Made by a program: the position numbers and the translations under genes
Source: Pyxidicoccus parkwaysis
GTDB taxonomy: Bacteria; Myxococcota; Myxococcia; Myxococcales; Myxococcaceae
Direction: 5' to 3'
NCBI RefSeq assembly: GCF_017301735.1
Contig: NZ_CP071090.1
Location: forward strand, 9,662,001 to 9,726,000
Length of the DNA stretch: 64,000 nt
In this document: piece after piece, positions 44,622 to 52,994 of the stretch
How positions within the stretch are numbered: the first letter of the stretch is position 1
Layout of the letters: every line of letters begins with the position of its first letter
The notes under the pieces: model-generated
Seen by the model: only the letters and a program-made list of their open reading frames with translations
The model's database searches: none
Told to the model about the DNA's origin: nothing

Positions 44622-46301
44622 TCAGCTCTTGCTGATGGGCCGGTACCGGATGCGGTGCGGCTCCAGGGCCTCGGGGCCGAGGCGCTTCTTCTTGTCCGCC
44701 TCGTAGTCCTGGAAGTTGCCCTCGAAGAAGAACACCTTGCTGTCCCCCTCGAACGCCAGGATGTGCGTGGCGATGCGGTCCAGGAACCAGCGGTCGTGGC
44801 TGATGACCACCGCGCAGCCCGCGAAGCTCAACAGCGCGTCCTCCAGGCTCCGCAGCGTCTCCACGTCCAAATCGTTCGTGGGCTCGTCGAGCAGGAGGAG
44901 ATTTCCGCCGCTCTTCAGCATCTTCGCCAGGTGCACGCGGTTGCGCTCGCCGCCGGACAAATCCTTCACGCGCTTCTGCTGGTCCTGCCCCTTGAAGGCG
45001 AAGCCCGCCAGGTACGCGCGGCTCGGAATCTGTCCGCCCTTGCCCAGGTCCAGGTGGTCCAGCCCACCGCTCACCTCCTGGAACACCGAGTTCTCACCAT
45101 TCAGCGCGTCGCGGCTCTGGTCCACGTAGGCCAGCTTCACCGTCTCGCCCATCTTCAGCTCGCCGGCGTCCGGCTTCTCCACGCCCGTCATCATCCGGAA
45201 CAGCGTCGTCTTGCCCGCACCGTTGGGACCAATCACCCCCACGATGCCACCGGGCGGCAGCTTGAAGTTCAGGTCCTCGACGAGCAGCCGGTCGCCGTAC
45301 GCCTTGCGCAGCCCCTTCGCCTCCACCACCAGGCCGCCCAGCCGGGGCGCGGGAGGAATGACGATTTCGCCCGTCGCGTCCCGCTTGTCCTGCGTCTGGT
45401 TGAGCAGCTCCTCGTACGCGGCGATACGCGCCTTGCTCTTCGCCTGACGCGCCTTGGGCGACTGGCGCACCCACTCCAGCTCGCGCTTGAGCGTCTTCTG
45501 TCGGGAGCTCTCCGCCTTCTCCTCCAGCGCCAGCCGGTTCTGCTTCTGCTCCAGCCAGCTCGAGTAGTTGCCCTTCCAGGGCACGCCCTCGCCGCGGTCC
45601 AGTTCCAGAATCCACTCGGCCGCGTTGTCCAGGAAGTACCGGTCGTGGGTGATGCAGACGATGGTGCCCTTGTACTCCTTCAGCGCCTGCTCCAGCCACG
45701 CGACGCTCTCCGCGTCCAGGTGGTTGGTGGGCTCGTCCAGCAGCAGCAGGTCCGGCTTCTCCAGGAGGATGCGGCACAGCGCCACGCGGCGCTTCTCACC
45801 ACCGGACAGCTTCGTCACGTCCGCGTCGCCCGGAGGCAGGCGCAGCGCGTCCATGGCCATCTCGATGGTGCGGTCCAGCTCCCAGCCGTTCACCGAGTCG
45901 ATGTAGTCCTGGAGCTTGCCCTGCTCCGCGAGGAGCTTCTCCATGGCCGCGTCGTCCATGGGCTCGGCGAACTTCGCGCTGACCTCGTTGAAGCGGTCCA
46001 GCGCGGTGCGAATCTCCTTCAGGCCCAGCTCCACGTTCCCCTTCACGTCGAGCGAGGACTCGAGCTGCGGCTCCTGCGGCAGGTAGCCGACCTTGGCGCC
46101 CGGGTCCGGCTTGGCCACGCCGAAGAACTCCGTGTCCACGCCCGCCATGATGCGCAGCAGCGTCGACTTACCGGAGCCGTTCGGGCCGATGACACCAATC
46201 TTCGCGCCCGGGAAGAACGACAGGTAGATGCCCTTGAGGATCTCCTTGCCATTCTTGACCTTGCGCAGGTCCTGCATCGTGAAGATGAAATTCTGGGCCA
46301 T
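44622..46301 (-). CDS. ettA: Energy-dependent translational throttle ABC-F protein EttA
   Basis: A 559-residue soluble ABC-F protein with two ATPase domains and no membrane helices. The first domain has Walker [14 protein letters not shown] and [13 protein letters not shown] with DEPTNHLD. The second has [13 protein letters not shown] and [13 protein letters not shown] with DEPTNDLD. The arm between PLSG-like segments and the linker [20 protein letters not shown] are typical of EttA, which binds the ribosomal E site and gates elongation in response to ATP/ADP. Length matches EttA (about 555). Confidence 0.95.
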   Translation of the reverse strand: MAQNFIFTMQDLRKVKNGKEILKGIYLSFFPGAKIGVIGPNGSGKSTLLRIMAGVDTEFFGVAKPDPGAKVGYLPQEPQLESSLDVKGNVELGLKEIRTALDRFNEVSAKFAEPMDDAAMEKLLAEQGKLQDYIDSVNGWELDRTIEMAMDALRLPPGDADVTKLSGGEKRRVALCRILLEKPDLLLLDEPTNHLDAESVAWLEQALKEYKGTIVCITHDRYFLDNAAEWILELDRGEGVPWKGNYSSWLEQKQNRLALEEKAESSRQKTLKRELEWVRQSPKARQAKSKARIAAYEELLNQTQDKRDATGEIVIPPAPRLGGLVVEAKGLRKAYGDRLLVEDLNFKLPPGGIVGVIGPNGAGKTTLFRMMTGVEKPDAGELKMGETVKLAYVDQSRDALNGENSVFQEVSGGLDHLDLGKGGQIPSRAYLAGFAFKGQDQQKRVKDLSGGERNRVHLAKMLKSGGNLLLLDEPTNDLDVETLRSLEDALLSFAGCAVVISHDRWFLDRIATHILAFEGDSKVFFFEGNFQDYEADKKKRLGPEALEPHRIRYRPISKS

Positions 46302-46582
46302 CGCGGCTTTCCTGCCTCCGGCGGGGTGAGGGGCTCAGCGGATACCAGGGTGGAACAGCGCACTCAAGCCGCGAGCGTCCCAATCCCCGCGCCCCCACAG
46401 CCCCCGACAGCCCGGCTGGAGCACCAGCCGTCAGAGGGTGGACAGCGCAGGGACCGGGGGTCGGGGCGCTCGCGGGCGTGGCGGGCACGAAAATCCGGGC
46501 GGAAAATACCTGTCGAAAACTCCGGACCCCGTTCGACCCATCGTCGGGGAGGCTCCACTCCCCCCGAATCCCGAGGAACACC

Positions 46583-46945
46583 ATGCGCTACGTGCTGGCC
46601 ATCTACGAGAACGAGAAGAAGATGTCCGTCCCGCCGAACAGCGATGCCGAGCGGGCGATGAACTCCGAGTACTTCGCCTTCACGGAGAGCATCAAGAAGA
46701 GCGGCAACCTCGTGGGGGGCGAGGCGCTGCAGCCCACGTCCACCGCCACCACGGTGCGCATCCGCGACGGCAAGCGCCTGACGACGGACGGCCCGTTCGC
46801 CGAGACGAAGGAGCAGCTCGGCGGCTTCTACCTCATCGAGGCGGAGAACCTGGACCAGGCCATCGCCATCGCCTCGCGCATCCCGGGCGCGAAGACGGGC
46901 TGCGTCGAGGTGCGGCCCGTGGTGAACTTCACCAACATGGGCTGA
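46583..46945 (+). CDS. YCII/DGPF-domain protein
   Basis: A 120-residue protein from ATG 46583 (MRYVLAIYENEKKMSVPPNS), with AGGA upstream. The YCII fold hallmark TTDGPFAETKEQLGGFYLIE is present, and the family ends with a VEVRPV strand. DGPF proteins are routinely encoded beside ECF42-type sigma factors, as here (sigma gene 243 bp downstream, same strand), and are thought to be their regulatory or functional partners. The exact biochemical role is not settled. Confidence 0.9.
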   Translation: MRYVLAIYENEKKMSVPPNSDAERAMNSEYFAFTESIKKSGNLVGGEALQPTSTATTVRIRDGKRLTTDGPFAETKEQLGGFYLIEAENLDQAIAIASRIPGAKTGCVEVRPVVNFTNMG

Positions 46946-47045
46946 TGGCTCCGCGCCGCCGCTCTCTCTGACGAGCGGCGGCCGGTGTCCTCCACATGGG
47001 CGCACCGGACGCCATGCATTGATGGCAGCTCCCGGCCTCCTCCGT

Positions 47046-47258
47046 CTGTGCACACCGGACGCTACGCCGAAGCAGACCTACCGTGAGCACTATGGCCGCA
47101 TCGTGGCCACCATCGCATGAGCACACCGGACTCCACGCTGGAGCGGACGTACCGCGAGCCCCATGGCGGCATCGTGACCACCATCGCATGAGCACACCGG
47201 ACGCCACGCTCGAGCGGACATACCGCGAGCACTACGGCCGCATCGTGGCCACCGTCAT
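47046..47258 (+). repeat. Three tandem 71-bp copies of the sigma-gene start
   Basis: Copies at 47046-47116, 47117-47187 and 47188-47258 align end to end. The last is the true 5' end of the sigma gene; the earlier two are imperfect copies of it. Copy 2 opens with ATG and reads MSTPDSTLERTYREPHGGIV before a TGA that overlaps the real ATG (ATGA). Copy 1 opens with CTG in place of ATG and ends in the same ATGA overlap with copy 2. A shorter, decayed fourth match (ATGGGCGCACCGGACGCC) begins at 46995. Confidence 0.88.
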
Positions 47259-48444
47259 CCGTGTGCTCGGCGGAGACTTCGCCGCCGCGGAGGAGGTCGT
47301 GCAGGAAGCCTTCGCGGACGCACTCACGCAGTGGCCGCGACAGGGCATTCCCCACGAGCCTCAAGCGTGGGTCATCCGGGCCGCGCGCAACAAGGCGGTG
47401 GACCGGGTGCGGCGCGGCGTCCGGCTGGGCACGCGGGTCGATGAGCTCGAAGCGGTGGCGCGCATCGAGCAGGAGCTCGCTCCGCCTCCGGATGGCACGG
47501 AGTGGCAGGCGATTCCGGACGACACGCTGCGCCTGCTCTTCACCTGCTGCCACCCCTCGCTCGCGCCCGAGGCGCAGGTGGCGCTCGCGCTGCGCACGCT
47601 GTGCGGCCTCACCACGGAGGAGATTGCGCACGCCTTCCTCGTGCCACCGGCGACGATGGCGCAGCGGCTGGTGCGCGCGCAGCGCAAGATTCGCGACGCC
47701 GGCATTCCATACTCCGTGCCGGAGGCGGACGCGCTGGGTGAGCGCACGCACGGCGTGCTGCACACCGTGTACCTCGTCTTCTCCGAGGGGTATGCGGCCA
47801 CGGACGGGCCGGAGCTGCTGCGCGTGGAGCTGTGCGCGGAGGCGCTGCGGCTGGGACGGCTCGCGCGCTCGCTGCTGCCGCGCGACGCGGAGGTGGCGTC
47901 CCTGCTCGCGCTGATGTTGCTGCACCACTCGCGACGCCGTGCCCGCGTGGCGGCGGATGGCGGACTCGTGCTGTTGGACAGACAGGACCGTTCGCTCTGG
48001 GATTGCGAGGAGATTCGAGAGGGATTGGCACAGCTCGACGCGGCGCTCGCGCTGGGGGCTCGCGGGCCGTACACGCTCCAGGCCGCCATCGCCGCGCTGC
48101 ACGCGCAGGCCCAGCGTCCGGAGGACACGGACTGGGCGCAGATTGCCGCGCTCTACGCGAAGCTGTGCGAGCTGTCTCCCGGCCCCGTGGTGGAGCTGAA
48201 CCGCGCGGCCGCGGTGGCCATGGCCCACGGGCCGGAGCACGGGCTCGCGCTGGTGGATGACCTGGACACGTCCGGGCGCCTCACCGACTACCACCTGCTT
48301 CCCGCTGCGCGCGCCGAGTTGCTGCGACGGCTGGGACGCGATGACGAGGCCGTGGCCAGCTACCGGCGCGCCCTCTCACTGGTGCGCACCGAGCCCGAGC
48401 GGCGCTTCCTGGAGGAGCGGCTGCGCGAATTGCTCGGCACCTGA
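47188..48444 (+). CDS. ECF42-type RNA polymerase sigma factor with C-terminal TPR-like extension
   Basis: A 418-residue sigma factor from ATG 47188 (MSTPDATLERTYREHYGRIV). Sigma region 2 spans about residues 10-80 (EEVVQEAFADAL, PQAWVIRAARNKAVDRVRRG). Region 4 follows at about 110-175 (CCHPSLAPEAQVALALRTLCGL, TTEEIAHAFLVPPATMAQRLVRAQ). The long C-terminal extension (DUF6596 plus TPR-like helices) is typical of group ECF42, which lacks a classical anti-sigma factor and pairs with DGPF proteins. The start lies in the third copy of a 71-bp repeat and overlaps a short upstream frame by ATGA, so translation is probably coupled. Confidence 0.92.
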   Translation: MSTPDATLERTYREHYGRIVATVIRVLGGDFAAAEEVVQEAFADALTQWPRQGIPHEPQAWVIRAARNKAVDRVRRGVRLGTRVDELEAVARIEQELAPPPDGTEWQAIPDDTLRLLFTCCHPSLAPEAQVALALRTLCGLTTEEIAHAFLVPPATMAQRLVRAQRKIRDAGIPYSVPEADALGERTHGVLHTVYLVFSEGYAATDGPELLRVELCAEALRLGRLARSLLPRDAEVASLLALMLLHHSRRRARVAADGGLVLLDRQDRSLWDCEEIREGLAQLDAALALGARGPYTLQAAIAALHAQAQRPEDTDWAQIAALYAKLCELSPGPVVELNRAAAVAMAHGPEHGLALVDDLDTSGRLTDYHLLPAARAELLRRLGRDDEAVASYRRALSLVRTEPERRFLEERLRELLGT

Positions 48445-48448
48445 GCCG

Positions 48449-49537
48449 TCACTCGCGCCGCAGCGTGATGACCGCCAGTTCCGGCGGAGCGCCCAGCCGC
48501 ACCGGCGGCCCCGTGGTGCCCACGCCGCGATTCACATACAGCCACGAGCGCCCCAGCCGGTACATCCCCGCCGTCCACCGCGTCATCAACCGCGCGAGCG
48601 ACAGCCGGCGCACCCACGGCACGCTGAGCTGCCCACCATGCGTGTGCCCCGACAGCGTCAGCTCCACGCCTCGCGCCTGCGCCTGGGGAAACAGGTCCGG
48701 GTCATGCGCGAGCAGCACCGTGGGCACGCCGTCCGGACGCGCCGCCAGGGCCCTGGCCATGTCGTGCCGCGACGTCCACGTGTCATCGACGCCCGCGACG
48801 TAGAGCCGTGCCCCGCCCCGCTCCACCGTCACGCCCCGGTTGCGCAGCACCGTCAGCCCGTTCCGCTCCAGCGCGCGGACCACGTGCTCGCCGTCCGTGA
48901 AGTAGTCGTGGTTGCCCATGCACGCGTACACGCCGTCCTTCGCGCGCAGCCCGCCCAGCGCTCGCGCGACAGCGTCCACGTGCGAGTCACCGTGCGTAAT
49001 CAAGTCCCCCGTGACAGCGACGAGGTCCAGGTCCAGCGCGTTGAGCCGAGACACCCAGCCCGCCACCTTCTCCTCGGGCACGTGCGGGCCACAGTGCACG
49101 TCCGAGAGCTGGCCGATGCGATAGCCGTCCAGCTCCTTCGGAAGCCCTGGGATTCGCACCGTCCGCCGCCGCAGCCGGGCCCGGCCGAGCACCGCGTCGC
49201 CGCCCATCAGCAGCGCCACGGCTCCCGCCATTCCCCACGTCAGGGCTCCCGGCGCGCCCGCATGGATGGCGAGCACGGCCGGGAGCATCAGCACGCCGAA
49301 CACTAGACAGGCCGACCACCAGCCCAACGCCACATAGGTGGATGCGGCGCGAGGCGTCGTCGTCCACGGACTCTGGAGCTGCCTCAGGTACGGCCAGGAC
49401 ACCCCCACCGCCACGAGCGCGGGCACGGGCGTGCGCGTGAGCCAGCAGAGCCAGAGCACCGGCGGAAGCTGGACGACGGTGACGAGCGCGGCCGCCATCA
49501 AGTGGAAGCGACCCTGGAGACGCTTTCGAAGGGACAT
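48449..49537 (-). CDS. Membrane-bound metallophosphoesterase
   Basis: A 362-residue protein from ATG 49537 (MSLRKRLQGRFHLMAAALVT). Three or four N-terminal membrane helices are followed by a cytoplasmic calcineurin-like phosphoesterase from about residue 135. Metal-binding motifs run in order: LSDVHCG, TGDLITHGDS, GNHDYF, LAHDPDLF and SGHTHGGQL. Family relatives include YkuE/LpxH-like phosphoesterases. The substrate is unknown. It is convergent with the sigma gene, four bases away. Confidence 0.9.
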   Translation of the reverse strand: MSLRKRLQGRFHLMAAALVTVVQLPPVLWLCWLTRTPVPALVAVGVSWPYLRQLQSPWTTTPRAASTYVALGWWSACLVFGVLMLPAVLAIHAGAPGALTWGMAGAVALLMGGDAVLGRARLRRRTVRIPGLPKELDGYRIGQLSDVHCGPHVPEEKVAGWVSRLNALDLDLVAVTGDLITHGDSHVDAVARALGGLRAKDGVYACMGNHDYFTDGEHVVRALERNGLTVLRNRGVTVERGGARLYVAGVDDTWTSRHDMARALAARPDGVPTVLLAHDPDLFPQAQARGVELTLSGHTHGGQLSVPWVRRLSLARLMTRWTAGMYRLGRSWLYVNRGVGTTGPPVRLGAPPELAVITLRRE

Positions 49538-49560
49538 CGGACTGGGGTTGTAACCGACGC

Positions 49561-49614
49561 GGGGCCCTCGCGCTGTGGGAGAACGTCCCGAACGAACAGC
49601 CGTGCGAGGGCCCC
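49561..49614 (-). terminator. Branched terminator hairpin after EEP-MIR gene
   Basis: An 11-bp perfect outer stem GGGGCCCTCGC (49561-49571) / GCGAGGGCCCC (49604-49614) encloses a second stem GCTGT (49572-49576)/ACAGC (49596-49600) and GGGA (49577-49580)/TCCC (49586-49589). It lies just past the stop at 49627 in the direction of transcription. Confidence 0.65.
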
Positions 49615-49626
49615 CTTCCCCCGACG

Positions 49627-50973
49627 CTACAACGGGTCCTTGCCGTCCAGCGCGTACGCGGTGAACACCGACCACCAGTCGTTCTCGTCGCGGCCGTTGT
49701 AGCAGGTGACCTCCTGCTGGTTGCGCGTCCAGTCCGGGTGCTTGAAGCCGTGGTGCGAGTGCAGCGCGTAGTTGGTGCCGACGTGGATGAGCCTCACCCG
49801 CTTGCCGCCAGTCCAGGCGCCGCCGCCCTCCACCTCCACCCTCCAGTTGTCGTTGCCGTCACCGACAGTCTCCGCCCCGAAGCAGGTGACCTCCTGCTGG
49901 TTGCTGACGGGCGAGGGGTGGCCGCTGTGGCTGTGCAGGTTGCGCCGCGTGTCGCGGTGGACGAGCCGGACGATGTCGCCGTGGTACACCGGCGTCCCCC
50001 GGCGGTAGGAATTGTCCGTGCCGTGCGGGCCCCGGATGCGCCACCAGTCGTTCTCGTCGAAGCCCTCGTAGGCCGTCACCTGCTGCTGGCCCGACGAGCC
50101 CGGGTGCCCGTAGTTGAAGAGGTGCGAGTGCAGCGCCCGGCCGCTGTTGCAGTGCCGCAGCTTGGCGGCGGTGCCGTAGGTGATGGTGAAGCCCTGCGGA
50201 GGGGACTGCAGCTCCGCGAGCACGAAGGGATGGTCCGTCGGGTTGTTCTCCGGGTCCCTGCGCGTCACCATCCTCACGGAGAACGGCCCCCGGTAGTAGA
50301 TGAAGTCGGGCTGTTCGGGGGCCAGGTCCTGCGGATGCACCTCCGGGTACGGGGGCAGGGTGTTGGTCAGCGTGCTGTTCTGCATGAAGTAGTCGTACTG
50401 CGGCTTGTGGAGCTCTGCTTGCGGCCACGCGTTGAAGTCGCCCCCGAAGATGACGGGGATGCTCGGGTTCCGGTTCCGCATCATGTCGGCGAACTGGTGG
50501 TGCCCCTGGATGTTCTCGGCCAACTCTTGCGGTATGGGGGCGTCATTCTTGTAGTGGACCGGGTTGAACCGGGTGGAGAAGATCTGGATGTTCATCCCAT
50601 CCACGTCGACGCTGCTCTCCAGCGTCCCGAAGCCCGTCGTGTCGCTCCCCATCATCACCGGATGATACGTGGCGCTCCCGAGCGGGAAGCGCGACAGGAT
50701 GCCCACCACCTTGTGGCCACTCAACCCGAGCGCATTGGTGTTGGCCCAGTGCCGGTACGGGATTCCCGTCAGCTCCGAGAGGCGAATCATCTGGTTGACC
50801 CCGTTGCCCAAAGGCGACGGATTCTCATTCCTCACCTCGTTGAGGAGAACGATGTCCGGCGCCTGCACCCGAATCTCCTCCGCCAGTCGGGGAATCATCG
50901 AGTTCGCATCGAACTTCCCCGTCATGCTTCCTTCCGCGATGTTCCAGCACATCACCCGCAACACCACAGCCAT
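49627..50973 (-). CDS. Endonuclease/exonuclease/phosphatase protein with three MIR repeats
   Basis: A 448-residue protein from ATG 50973 (MAVVLRVMCWNIAEGSM), with AGGGGG upstream. Residues about 1-260 form an EEP (DNase I-like) fold: N in CWNIAEG, E in VLLNEVRNEN, GGDFNAW and the ending DHPFVLAEL. Three MIR repeats follow (about 270-440). Each has an ALHSH/NLHSH core, QQEVTC or QQQVTA, and a DENDWW or NDNWRV end. MIR repeats are mainly known from eukaryotic protein O-mannosyltransferases and ion channels, where they bind sugars or ligands. No signal peptide is seen. Confidence 0.87.
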   Translation of the reverse strand: MAVVLRVMCWNIAEGSMTGKFDANSMIPRLAEEIRVQAPDIVLLNEVRNENPSPLGNGVNQMIRLSELTGIPYRHWANTNALGLSGHKVVGILSRFPLGSATYHPVMMGSDTTGFGTLESSVDVDGMNIQIFSTRFNPVHYKNDAPIPQELAENIQGHHQFADMMRNRNPSIPVIFGGDFNAWPQAELHKPQYDYFMQNSTLTNTLPPYPEVHPQDLAPEQPDFIYYRGPFSVRMVTRRDPENNPTDHPFVLAELQSPPQGFTITYGTAAKLRHCNSGRALHSHLFNYGHPGSSGQQQVTAYEGFDENDWWRIRGPHGTDNSYRRGTPVYHGDIVRLVHRDTRRNLHSHSGHPSPVSNQQEVTCFGAETVGDGNDNWRVEVEGGGAWTGGKRVRLIHVGTNYALHSHHGFKHPDWTRNQQEVTCYNGRDENDWWSVFTAYALDGKDPL

Positions 50974-51223
50974 GAACTGCCCCCTGTTCCGCTTCGAGAC
51001 ATGAGTGGATTCGCGGCCACCGTGGGTTCGCCCGCTCGAGCGGATGCACCGGAAAGGCCAGACATGGGCCATTCATCGATGCCGTGTCCCAAGGACCGCG
51101 ATGCGCTGGCACCCAATTGCCAGCCACATTCTTCATACGAAGCGCACTGACAATCCTGGCTGCCATGACAACGCATTGAGCGAGGGAGACTGACTTCGGG
51201 GGTTCAAAAATAAAAATCAAGAT

Positions 51224-51439
51224 TCAAATGCAATCGATAAACACCAGATGCGTAATGACCGCCCCGCTCACTCCCGGCAATGAAGCCGGGAGCTGACAGG
51301 AGTCCGCGCGCGCTCGACGTCCCGTCAACAGCCGCACGTCACCAGACACCGGCAGCACCGCCGCGAGCGCCAGCGTGGCGAGCACCGCCGCCCCGGGTGC
51401 ACCCGTCACGGCGGCGGCAATCCGCGCGGCACCATGCAC
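51224..51439 (-). CDS. Possible decayed DUF3649-like membrane gene
   Basis: A frame overlapping the end of the next gene. From GTG 51439 it reads MHGAARIAAAVTGAPGAAVL and then LATLALAAVLPVSGD, close to the start of small DUF3649 iron-uptake membrane proteins. After about 35 residues the similarity ends, and the frame passes through a perfect 8-bp hairpin (51271-51278 / 51285-51292) and AT-rich sequence. I read it as a 3'-truncated gene, or possibly not coding. Confidence 0.3.
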   Translation of the reverse strand: MHGAARIAAAVTGAPGAAVLATLALAAVLPVSGDVRLLTGRRARADSCQLPASLPGVSGAVITHLVFIDCI

Positions 51440-51747
51440 GTGCGCCACCAGGGCATCCCCAGCCACATCAGCGCGAGGCCCACGGCGCTCACCGGCAACA
51501 CCCACCGCGTCGCACGCGGCCACAGCGGCGCGCAGAGCGCAATCATCCCCGTGGCCAACATGGCCAGCACCAGCGCGCACGTCAGCCCGACGGCCAGCCC
51601 CCGCGCCTTCACCGCCAGCACGACCCCGGCCGCGAGCGACACCCCACCACCCGCCCGAGCCCACACGCGGTGCCGCACGAGCCACTCCACCGGAGCCCCA
51701 TGAAGCACCGCGATGCCCAACACCAGCAGCAGCGTCGAGAGCGCCAT
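51406..51747 (-). CDS. Small membrane protein under a Fur box
   Basis: A 113-residue protein from ATG 51747 (MALSTLLLVLGIAVLHGAPV). Three to four hydrophobic helices fill most of it (GGGVSLAAGVVLAVKA, LTCALVLAMLATGMIALCAP, VLPVSAVGLALMWLGMPWW). A Fur-type palindrome sits 26 bp upstream, so it should be induced by iron starvation. Small membrane proteins of this kind accompany TonB-dependent siderophore receptors and PepSY reductases, but none is here. The family is not identified with certainty. Confidence 0.62.
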   Translation of the reverse strand: MALSTLLLVLGIAVLHGAPVEWLVRHRVWARAGGGVSLAAGVVLAVKARGLAVGLTCALVLAMLATGMIALCAPLWPRATRWVLPVSAVGLALMWLGMPWWRTCMVPRGLPPP

Positions 51748-52046
51748 GGCCTCCTCACGGGGAGCGAATGAGATTGAGAACGATTCTCAATACTGAAACG
51801 GGCCACCTCAACCGCACCGTCACTCCGAAGTCAAGACACGCCATGGAGCACCGCGTTGTGCTTCACGGCTCATGCAAGGAGTTCCCGTTTCGCTCGCGCG
51901 AGGGCCATCGCCACCACTCACGGCGCCTGGCAGCCCGGCTACTGAGCGTCTGATTTTATGCGCCGCGCAACAGTCAGCACACGAGGCCCGCACACTCCAC
52001 GAGAGTCAGGCGCGGCCGCCTCGAAGGTGTTAGACGAGGCCGCGCC
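51748..52046. other. 299-bp divergent region (Fur-boxed gene / YadG-like gene)
   Basis: Apart from the Fur box near its left end, this stretch holds the promoter of the YadG-like ATPase gene on the right. A short frame at 51842 (MEHRVVLHGSCKEFPF) has no ribosome site and is not credited. Confidence 0.4.
51773..51791 (-). promoter_or_regulatory. Fur box
   Basis: The sequence ATTGAGAACGATTCTCAAT is an 8-bp perfect palindrome around a 3-base centre and contains the 7-1-7 unit TGAGAAC-G-ATTCTCA, close to known Fur sites of the GAGAATxATTCTC type. It lies 26 bp upstream of the start of the small membrane protein, overlapping the likely promoter. Repression by Fur with iron is inferred. Confidence 0.7.
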
Positions 52047-52979
52047 ATGTCCACGACGCCCGCTCTGGAACTCCAGGGACTCACGAAGCGCTACGGCAAC
52101 TTCACCGCACTGCAATCGATGGACCTCACCATCCGCGCGGGGGAAATCTTCGCCCTGCTCGGCCCCAACGGCGCCGGCAAGACGACGATGATTGGCAGCG
52201 TGTGCGGCCTGGTGAAGAAGTCGGCCGGCACCATCCGCGTCTTCGGGAAGGACCTGGACCGCGACTCCGTCGGCCCGCGCTACGAAATCGGGCTCGTCCC
52301 GCAGGAAATCAACTTCGACCCGTTCTTCTCCGTGGCCGAGTCCCTGCGCATCCAGCTCGGCTACTACGGCCGGCCCCGCGACGAGGCGCGCATCGACGAG
52401 GTGCTCACCGCCCTCAACCTGCACACGAAGAAGGACGCGATGACGCGCGCCCTCTCCGGCGGCATGAAGCGCCGGCTGCTCATCGCCAAGGCGCTGGTGC
52501 ACAAGCCCCGCCTCGTCTTCCTCGACGAGCCCACCGCCGGCGTGGACGTGGAGCTCCGCCGGGACCTCTGGAACTACGTGCGCAAGCTCGCCGCGGAGGG
52601 CACCACCATCGTCCTCACCACGCACTACCTCGAAGAGGCCGAGGAATTGGCGGACCGCGTGGGCATCATCAACGAGGGCAAGCTGCTGATGGTGGAGGAC
52701 AAGGCCACGCTGCTGCGCCGCTTCGGCGAGCGCCGCGTCGTCGTCACCTTCGAGCAGCCCCAGACGGCACTGTCCGAGGCCGGCCGCCGCTTTGCCGCCA
52801 GCCTGTCCGCGGACGGCCGCACCCTCACCTATGTCGAGCGCGAGGGCTGCGCGCCCTCCGGCGAGTTGCTCCGCGCGCTGTACTCCGAAGGGCAGCCCAT
52901 TGCGGACGTCGAGACGCGACGCTCGCGCATGGAGGACGTGCTCATCGAAATCCTCCGTGGCCGTCCCCAGGCAGCCTGA
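52047..52979 (+). CDS. ABC transporter ATP-binding protein (YadG/NodI-like)
   Basis: A 310-residue ATPase. Walker [14 protein letters not shown] loop LVPQEINFDP, signature LSGGMKRRLLIAKAL, Walker B RLVFLDEPTAGVD and switch TTHYLEEAEELADRVG are all intact. The C-terminal 80 residues form the usual extra domain of the DrrA/NodI/YadG class. It pairs with the permease 15 bp downstream to make an ABC-2 exporter, probably for a drug, lipid or polysaccharide. Confidence 0.92.
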   Translation: MSTTPALELQGLTKRYGNFTALQSMDLTIRAGEIFALLGPNGAGKTTMIGSVCGLVKKSAGTIRVFGKDLDRDSVGPRYEIGLVPQEINFDPFFSVAESLRIQLGYYGRPRDEARIDEVLTALNLHTKKDAMTRALSGGMKRRLLIAKALVHKPRLVFLDEPTAGVDVELRRDLWNYVRKLAAEGTTIVLTTHYLEEAEELADRVGIINEGKLLMVEDKATLLRRFGERRVVVTFEQPQTALSEAGRRFAASLSADGRTLTYVEREGCAPSGELLRALYSEGQPIADVETRRSRMEDVLIEILRGRPQAA

Positions 52980-52994
52980 GCCCCACTGACCACC

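Noticed and set aside
43692-46661. A 989-codon open frame on the plus strand
   Set aside because: It lies wholly opposite the ABC exporter and ettA genes, is full of His/Arg/Gln low-complexity sequence and has no recognisable domain. Long antisense frames are expected at this GC content.
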